This document shows positions 5,744 to 9,770 of a DNA stretch of 9,770 bases, piece after piece. The DNA is taken from positions 1 to 9,770 of the forward strand of contig JALVEA010000271.1 in NCBI GenBank assembly GCA_027008665.1, read 5' to 3'. Positions within the stretch are counted from its first letter, which is position 1; each line of letters opens with the position of its first letter. The DNA comes from Thiotrichaceae bacterium. Lineage in GTDB: Bacteria; Pseudomonadota; Gammaproteobacteria; Thiotrichales; Thiotrichaceae. Under the pieces are notes generated by a model. That model made no database searches and was not told where the DNA came from. It was given only the letters and a program-made list of their open reading frames with translations. The translations under genes and the position numbers were made by a program.

Positions 5744-6501
5744 TTTTTAAGCAGAGAAGCATCCGCATTTAGAAACTTATTTGCAAATAAACCACTCAAT
5801 AAACCAAGTGCCAACCAATAAACAAGGTTAACCCATGCGGTTGAAATTAGGAATTGCTGTTCTAATCGTGACAATGCGCTAACGGCTTCTTGTTCTTGAT
5901 TTAAAAAACCATGCACTTCAGGGTGTGGAGCGCCTACAATATGTGGCAATACAATAAAAATTAAGCCTGCCACTTTGAAAGGGGTGGGCGCAAGATAAAG
6001 CACTGATAAACCAATGATGGTCGCGATAATGGTAAATGTCCACCATAGTTGTCTTGCGTGTAAGTCCGCCGCTATTGTGCCAGGTACTTCAGGGGGTAAG
6101 CCAATAATCGTTGCCAAATAAAAGGATAAATACCCGCCTATCCCAATAATGATTCCAGAGCGCCATGAAATTTCTGGCTTACCAAATTTCAGAAAAATAA
6201 AGGCTAAAAAGCTAGTAAGCAGTAAGCTATGTCCAAAAGCAATCAGTACATCAGCTAAAAAAGTATAAGTCATTCTTTCTGTGTCACTAGCAGGCTCCCA
6301 TGCTTCGTCATTATGTTGGTGGGAATGTGCCGTAGCATTATCCGTATCGATACTAGAAGCCACAGGCGATTCTTCGGTCACTTCATATACTTCCGCTGAA
6401 TAGATAACAGGTGTGGTAGAAAATGCTTGTAGTGTGCCGAGTAATAGCCCTGCAATAACAGCACTGAAAAATGCGGTATACATGATATTTCTAAATAACA
6501 T
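5740..6501 (-). CDS. cbtA: Cobalt transporter subunit CbtA (predicted)
   Basis: This is a 253-residue inner-membrane protein of the CbtA family, predicted to take up cobalt for cobalamin synthesis together with CbtB. The N-terminal helix (MLFRNIMYTAFFSAVIAGLLLGTLQAF) is followed by a hydrophilic loop with a His cluster HSHQH (59-63), a likely metal-handling site. Further hydrophobic helices cover about 80-103, 113-133, 152-171, 173-187 and 221-243. The segment PHIVGAPHPE and its neighbours are typical of the family. cbtB is 21 bp upstream and almost certainly in the same transcript. The Shine-Dalgarno is weak (ATAGAG), suggesting coupling to cbtB, and a second ATG at codon 7 is a less likely start. 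The stop codon overlaps that of the convergent nuclease gene. Cobalt specificity comes from genomic context in the family, not from biochemistry here. Confidence 0.88.
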   Translation of the reverse strand: MLFRNIMYTAFFSAVIAGLLLGTLQAFSTTPVIYSAEVYEVTEESPVASSIDTDNATAHSHQHNDEAWEPASDTERMTYTFLADVLIAFGHSLLLTSFLAFIFLKFGKPEISWRSGIIIGIGGYLSFYLATIIGLPPEVPGTIAADLHARQLWWTFTIIATIIGLSVLYLAPTPFKVAGLIFIVLPHIVGAPHPEVHGFLNQEQEAVSALSRLEQQFLISTAWVNLVYWLALGLLSGLFANKFLNADASLLKN

Positions 6502-6522
6502 ACTCTATGGTCTCTATTTCTA

Positions 6523-6705
6523 TTAATGACAAGGAAAAACAGCAGCATGGCGTGCGTCATGTGCTGAATTATGGGCAATATCCATTTCATTAAAACCAAC
6601 ACCATAAAGTACAATAATCGCAATCAGAGAAGTTGCAATAATTTGTAATGTAGCGGAAATACTGACTGTCGTTTTGTCAGCTAATTGAGTTGTTGAAGTG
6701 TTCAT
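6523..6705 (-). CDS. cbtB: Cobalt transporter subunit CbtB (predicted)
   Basis: This 60-residue protein has one membrane helix (about 16-37) and a short His-rich C-terminus, HNSAHDARHAAVFPCH (45-60). That tail, ending in PCH with four histidines and one cysteine, is the signature of CbtB and probably binds the metal for passage through CbtA. The ATG is preceded by AGGAG six bases upstream, a strong site compared with that of cbtA. It is the first gene of the cbtB-cbtA unit and has an untranslated leader of about 110 nt. Confidence 0.9.
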   Translation of the reverse strand: MNTSTTQLADKTTVSISATLQIIATSLIAIIVLYGVGFNEMDIAHNSAHDARHAAVFPCH

Positions 6706-6820
6706 AAGATTCTCCTAGACACCCATCGTGTCTATCAATAGGAAGTAAAAAGCTAGTATCGGGCTAGACCGTTCCGAGGGGAGCACAGAATAAAAACTGT
6801 TTCCTAGCAAGAGCAAACAG
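6706..6820 (-). promoter_or_regulatory. Structured 5' leader of cbtB-cbtA
   Basis: Between the predicted promoter and cbtB lie several possible RNA stems. CTGTTT pairs with AAACAG (6796-6820), CTAG-containing segments (6752-6767 and near 6804-6807) can pair in alternative ways, a C followed by five T is at 6747-6752, and GACAC pairs with GTGTC (6718-6732) directly upstream of the Shine-Dalgarno. In many bacteria cbtAB is controlled by a cobalamin riboswitch. I do not see the conserved GCCACTG box, and the leader is shorter than a usual B12 riboswitch of about 200 nt. It may be another regulatory leader, or only an ordinary untranslated region. Confidence 0.35.
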
Positions 6821-6824
6821 CGGG

Positions 6825-6855
6825 AGTATAACAAATTGATAGCAAAATACTTCAA
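6825..6855 (-). promoter_or_regulatory. Possible cbtB promoter
   Basis: On the minus strand TTGAAG (6850-6855) and TATACT (6825-6830) are 19 bases apart; the -10 matches five of six consensus bases. Transcription would begin near 6818. Confidence 0.4.
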
Positions 6856-6885
6856 TCTTTGTAATATGGTTATTTGCGGTATTTT

Positions 6886-7068
6886 TTAAGGAAGACAGCT
6901 CAATAGTTTTTTCTCACGATAGCTAGCTTCAGCTGCTGTTATCGAAGATCTCACTTGCATACACCAATTAGATTGTGGTTTAAAAGCAGAGCTCCAACGA
7001 TGTGCAGTATCACCAAGGTTAAAACCACAGTGATATTGATGATCGACTAATCCCTCATCTACTCTTTG
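6886..7068 (-). pseudogene. Start-less coding-like fragment, 60 codons
   Basis: Downstream of the Gfa-type gene a frame stays open for 60 codons to TAA at 6886-6888. Its peptide looks like real protein (DHQYHCGFNLGDTAHRW, then SSAFKPQSNWCMQVRSS, ending KKLLSCLP) and its codons end mostly in A or T like the neighbouring genes. There is no usable ATG, GTG or TTG near the beginning; the only ATG is at codon 37. The frame begins just before the stop codon of the Gfa gene. It may be the C-terminal remnant of a decayed gene. I cannot assign a family. In DNA of this composition an open frame of this length is uncommon but can arise by chance. Confidence 0.3.
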
Positions 7069-7439
7069 CTAAGATGGGCAAGCTTATGTGCATTTTGTTC
7101 CCAATTGCGACCATCAAACTCTTCAATAATTACCTTTTTAGGCTGTGGATCAAGGCAACGCACATTAATATCATAACCATCAGGATTAGAGCGTGGAATA
7201 TAAAAAGACTTAATACCACAGACCTTGCAAAACTTGTGTTTCGCCTCACCCGTATCAAAGGTATACGTGCTGATACTCTCCTCCCCTTGGAGCAATTTAA
7301 ACTTAGATTTTGCAACAATTAAATGCAAATAGCCCGATTTAGAACAAATGCTACAATTGCAATTTTGGCATTCAATCACCTCGTCCGCTTCCACCTCAAA
7401 TTTTACCAAGCCACAATGGCAACCACCTTTATATAGCAT
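7059..7439 (-). CDS. Gfa/CENP-V family zinc-domain protein
   Basis: This 126-residue cytoplasmic protein covers one Gfa (glutathione-dependent formaldehyde-activating) domain. Zinc-ligand cysteines follow the family pattern: GGCHCG (5-10), CQNCNCSIC (24-32) and FCKVCG (70-75), followed by SFYIPRSNPDGYDINVRC. The founding member was proposed to join formaldehyde and glutathione, but this role is disputed and most relatives have no known substrate, so I give no gene symbol. The start is clear: GGAGG lies six bases before the ATG. A possible short reading frame overlaps this start by 11 bases. It lies between hemY and the cbtB leader with no functional link that I can see. Confidence 0.88.
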   Translation of the reverse strand: MLYKGGCHCGLVKFEVEADEVIECQNCNCSICSKSGYLHLIVAKSKFKLLQGEESISTYTFDTGEAKHKFCKVCGIKSFYIPRSNPDGYDINVRCLDPQPKKVIIEEFDGRNWEQNAHKLAHLSKE

Positions 7440-7497
7440 TAGACACCTCCTCCATCATACGAAAATAACGCTCTAAATTTTGTTGTAACTCTAACAT
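7429..7497 (-). CDS. Possible short ORF overlapping the Gfa gene start
   Basis: A frame with a coiled-coil-like peptide (MLELQQNLERYFRMMEEVSN) stops 11 bases inside the Gfa gene, and its GAG GAG GTG codons form the Gfa Shine-Dalgarno. From ATG 7497 it would encode 22 residues; upstream codons (LNNQKLNKE) are also open as far as the palindromic repeat. It could be a coupled small protein, or the end of a gene cut by that repeat. The ribosome-binding site is poor. Confidence 0.25.
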   Translation of the reverse strand: MLELQQNLERYFRMMEEVSNAI

Positions 7498-7523
7498 TTC
7501 TTTATTTAGTTTTTGATTATTCA

Positions 7524-7576
7524 GGTAACAAGTTGTAACCCATGTCCAACACACGTATGGACGGGTTTACAAAACC
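7524..7576. repeat. Palindromic hairpin cluster after hemY
   Basis: This 53-bp stretch is almost entirely made of inverted repeats. GGTAACAA/TTGTAACC forms a near palindrome (7524-7540), GTCCA/TGGAC encloses a 9-base loop (7544-7562), and GGTTT/AAACC forms a third stem (7564-7576). The outer arms also pair across the centre (TTGTAACCC with GGGTTTACAA), giving one imperfect stem of about 15 bp. It starts 8 bp after the hemY stop. There is no T run, so it looks more like a REP-type dispersed palindrome than a terminator; no second copy is present in this window. Confidence 0.5.
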
Positions 7577-7583
7577 TTTCCAG

Positions 7584-8843
7584 CTAGGTCTTTTCAGTTA
7601 ATATTTCAGAAGGATCGCTTGCAACTTTGCTTTTAAGAGTAAGTGCTTCGCCTTTTTTGGTAACGCAGTATCTTAGCCCTGTTTGATAGCATATCATGGC
7701 GTTTTCTTTATCTTCTAATTGCATCAGTAATTCAGCGAATTCTAAATAACATTCGGTATCTGGCATTATATTTAAACCTGATTCATAAAAAGAGTAGCTT
7801 TTTTCCCATTGTTTATTATTACGGTATAAACGTGCTAAACAAAATAATAGTTCAGGGCTGTTATCTTGTTGCAGTAACCAGTTTTCAGCTTGTTGAATTG
7901 ATTGCTCAGGATTTTCATGCTTCATTTTACCAAAATACTCAACTAAGCTTGTATCCCAATGTTTATTTAAGCTGTTTAGGATTGTTTTTTCAGCCAGTTG
8001 TGCATCTCCAGCAGTGAGTAAGGCTTCTGTATAATTTAGTACTGTCTGTGGCTTTTTTTGGGTTGTTTGGGGTAATTTATCCCATAAAAGCTGCAATGCT
8101 TGGGGCTGTTTTTTTAATGCGCCTAATTGAAAAATACCTTTTAAGGCAGCTGCTTCAAATTTGCTTTGTACTTTTTCTTTTAATAAATTTTGTTGCTTTA
8201 ATTTAGGAAGTAATTCAAATAAATATTTCCAATCCTCTTGCTGGTAATAAACTTGTGCTAATAATTGATTGGCATACGGATGATGAGGGGAGATTTCCAA
8301 CAGATGCACAAGGGTTGCTCTTGCTTGTTCAATTTGCTGACTACCAAGTTGCATTTGTGCCTGAGAAATAGCAATAGCAACTTGATTAGTGCTTCCTTTT
8401 TCCGTTGCTTTTTTTAAGTATTGATCACGATTATTATAATTTTCTTGCATATGAGCCGCTCTTGCTGCGGCTAAATAGTTTAATAATGGGGTTTCTGCAT
8501 CATTTATATGACGTAATAATAAGGCTTCTGATTCTGCCCAATGTCCAGAAATAAAGGCGATCAAGCCTTGTGTGAGTGCTTGCCTTGCTTTTATTGTTTT
8601 ACGGCTTTGTTGATAGTTGTGTAAATTTTTCTTAATACTCAACAAGGATTTAAGTAACCAAATAAGTATATAAAATACGCTAAAAGCAAGCAGAAATAGG
8701 ATGAATAAATTAGTCGTATTGATCGCATAACTGCCCCATGTTCCCCATGTAATCGTCACTGTTTGTACATGCTCAAGAACAAAACTAACAAACCAAATTA
8801 TCGCAGCCATAAGCACAAAAAAGACTAAAACATATAAACTCAT
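7584..8843 (-). CDS. hemY: HemY protein, inner-membrane TPR protein
   Basis: This is the gammaproteobacterial HemY of the heme-gene cluster (not the Bacillus protoporphyrinogen oxidase of the same name). It has 419 residues; E. coli HemY has about 398. Two membrane helices (about 2-22 and 44-66) flank a short loop with the family-typical VTITWGTWGSYAINTTN segment, and a HemY_N region follows to about residue 135. The rest is helical TPR-like repeats, such as ALLLRHINDAETPLLNYLAAARAA, HHPYANQLLAQVYY and SPELLFCLARLYRNNKQWEKS. The family is proposed to help organise late tetrapyrrole synthesis at the membrane, but the exact role is unproven. It follows hemX by 6 bp, and its Shine-Dalgarno (TAAGGA) lies inside the hemX end, so the two genes are co-translated. 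The C-terminus ends in SEILTEKT. Confidence 0.92.
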   Translation of the reverse strand: MSLYVLVFFVLMAAIIWFVSFVLEHVQTVTITWGTWGSYAINTTNLFILFLLAFSVFYILIWLLKSLLSIKKNLHNYQQSRKTIKARQALTQGLIAFISGHWAESEALLLRHINDAETPLLNYLAAARAAHMQENYNNRDQYLKKATEKGSTNQVAIAISQAQMQLGSQQIEQARATLVHLLEISPHHPYANQLLAQVYYQQEDWKYLFELLPKLKQQNLLKEKVQSKFEAAALKGIFQLGALKKQPQALQLLWDKLPQTTQKKPQTVLNYTEALLTAGDAQLAEKTILNSLNKHWDTSLVEYFGKMKHENPEQSIQQAENWLLQQDNSPELLFCLARLYRNNKQWEKSYSFYESGLNIMPDTECYLEFAELLMQLEDKENAMICYQTGLRYCVTKKGEALTLKSKVASDPSEILTEKT

Positions 8844-8849
8844 TTTTAT

Positions 8850-9770
8850 TTATTTCCTTACTTTTGCTTTAGAAATTTGATCTAAAAGTTTTAATGAAGC
8901 AGAAATATCAGGAGGCGTGGGGGATAGGTCAACATTATCTAATTCATCTAATCCTTTTTGTAATGAATCATTAATCATATCAGGATAATATTTTTCTAAG
9001 CTCTGTTTGATCAGTTTCAATTGTTGATGGTAGTCATAATCAAGTCTTTGCAATGCCATAAGACGCAGGGTTTCAAAACGTAAATGTAATAGATTTTTTA
9101 GTTTTTCTTTTTCATCAGCTCCCATTATTTTTTGAATGGATGGGTCAAATTTGTGAATAACAACCGCATTATTAATGCCATTGACTATATCAACAAAAAG
9201 ACCATTTTCTTCTGTGCTAGGCTTAGGTAATAAGGTTATTTTTTCTTGTTTTAAGGTGCTATTTGTTACGGGTATTGCATCAACAATTTGCATAAGATCT
9301 GCAATATGTTCTGAAATAGCGGTAATATTAGGCGTAAGGAATGACTCAAGAAAGACTATTTCTTGATTAATTTCTTCGCGTACTGGCAGATATTTACGTG
9401 AACCTAATTTAAGCAATACGCTTTCCGCCATGATTAATGCTTGTAATGCACCGTCTTTATCTTTATGTAATTGCAGACGCTCAGTAGCTGTTCTTAATAA
9501 GAAACGTAATTCAGCTAATCGCCATTGGGTATTAGGAGATGGGGCTTTTGCCCGTAATTTTTCTTGCTGTTGTGTTAATAAAACCGCTTGTTGTTCTACG
9601 TTTTTACTCGCCCGTTGAGTTACTTTCTTAACCGTTTCTAAAACTTCCACCGATTGTTTAAATTGTTGACGGCTTTTATCAAAATCGTGTAGTAATTGTT
9701 GATTAAAGGCAATAACCGTTGATTTATCCGCAAAATGGCTCGCTTGTTGTTCTAATTTTGAGACCCTCAT
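8850..9770 (-). CDS. hemX: HemX protein, C-terminal part (cut by window edge)
   Basis: At least 306 codons of HemX, a membrane-anchored protein often labelled uroporphyrinogen-III C-methyltransferase-like, although methyltransferase activity is not supported for this family. The visible part starts in a coiled coil with many Gln and Lys, then has the family core NTQWRLAELRFLLRTATERLQL, ALIMAESVLLKLG and YLPVREEINQEI. The family is about 390 residues with an N-terminal cytoplasmic segment and one membrane helix. Neither is present here, so the gene almost certainly continues beyond the right edge, and the ATG at 9770 is probably an internal methionine. In gammaproteobacteria hemX normally follows hemC and hemD, which would be expected just outside this window. 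Confidence 0.9.
   Translation of the reverse strand: MRVSKLEQQASHFADKSTVIAFNQQLLHDFDKSRQQFKQSVEVLETVKKVTQRASKNVEQQAVLLTQQQEKLRAKAPSPNTQWRLAELRFLLRTATERLQLHKDKDGALQALIMAESVLLKLGSRKYLPVREEINQEIVFLESFLTPNITAISEHIADLMQIVDAIPVTNSTLKQEKITLLPKPSTEENGLFVDIVNGINNAVVIHKFDPSIQKIMGADEKEKLKNLLHLRFETLRLMALQRLDYDYHQQLKLIKQSLEKYYPDMINDSLQKGLDELDNVDLSPTPPDISASLKLLDQISKAKVRK

Noticed and set aside
6378..6623. 81-residue frame across cbtA and cbtB
   Set aside because: It overlaps two recognised genes in a different frame and has no ribosome-binding site or family match.
7074..7322. 82-residue plus-strand frame opposite the Gfa gene
   Set aside because: It is antisense to a gene with clear zinc-ligand motifs and has no recognisable protein features.
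9175..9366. Plus-strand frames inside hemX (9175-9366 and 9430-9618)
   Set aside because: They are shadows of the HemX coding sequence on the opposite strand.
1..9770. tRNA, rRNA, CRISPR array or phage genes
   Set aside because: I found no cloverleaf, rRNA motif, regularly spaced direct repeats or phage structural genes on reading both strands.

Overview
The window is AT-rich, densely coded DNA, most likely from a low-GC gammaproteobacterium. The pointers are an adjacent hemX-hemY pair, a DUF4124 envelope protein, an EndA/NucM-type periplasmic nuclease, lipoprotein signals and a Dcd close to the Neisseria/Pseudomonas type. A sulfur-oxidising Thiotrichales relative is plausible, but this is inference from gene content only.

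Left part (1-1736, minus strand): pyrE (orotate phosphoribosyltransferase), a small LEA14/WHy-domain lipoprotein 20 bp behind it, a 160-bp palindromic mobile repeat, then dcd (dCTP deaminase, cut by the left edge). pyrE and dcd both serve pyrimidine nucleotide synthesis. Middle part (1958-5743, plus strand): a DUF4124/coiled-coil exported protein, a 270-bp gap with a strong candidate small RNA on the minus strand, a polyproline lipoprotein with a possible lysozyme-like domain, a second copy of the 160-bp repeat, and a secreted endonuclease I fused to a membrane segment and a ricin-type beta-trefoil domain. Right part (5740-9770, minus strand): cbtA and cbtB (predicted cobalt transporter) behind a structured leader, a coding-like fragment without a start, a Gfa/CENP-V zinc-domain protein, a palindromic hairpin cluster, and hemY and hemX (HemX cut by the right edge).

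The most interesting signals are not protein genes. First, two copies of a 160-bp element (451-610 and 3967-4126) have the same length, differ at 9 positions by my hand alignment, have terminal inverted repeats of about 26 bp and are nearly palindromic. Both lie with the same end facing the start of the downstream gene, so this looks like a MITE family that forms gene leaders. Second, a candidate minus-strand small RNA of about 105 nt (about 2726-2832) has a -10 box, a long 5' stem-loop, an exposed anti-Shine-Dalgarno motif and a UUCG-tetraloop terminator with six U. Third, the cbtBA operon has a leader of about 110 nt in which I cannot find the usual cobalamin riboswitch box.
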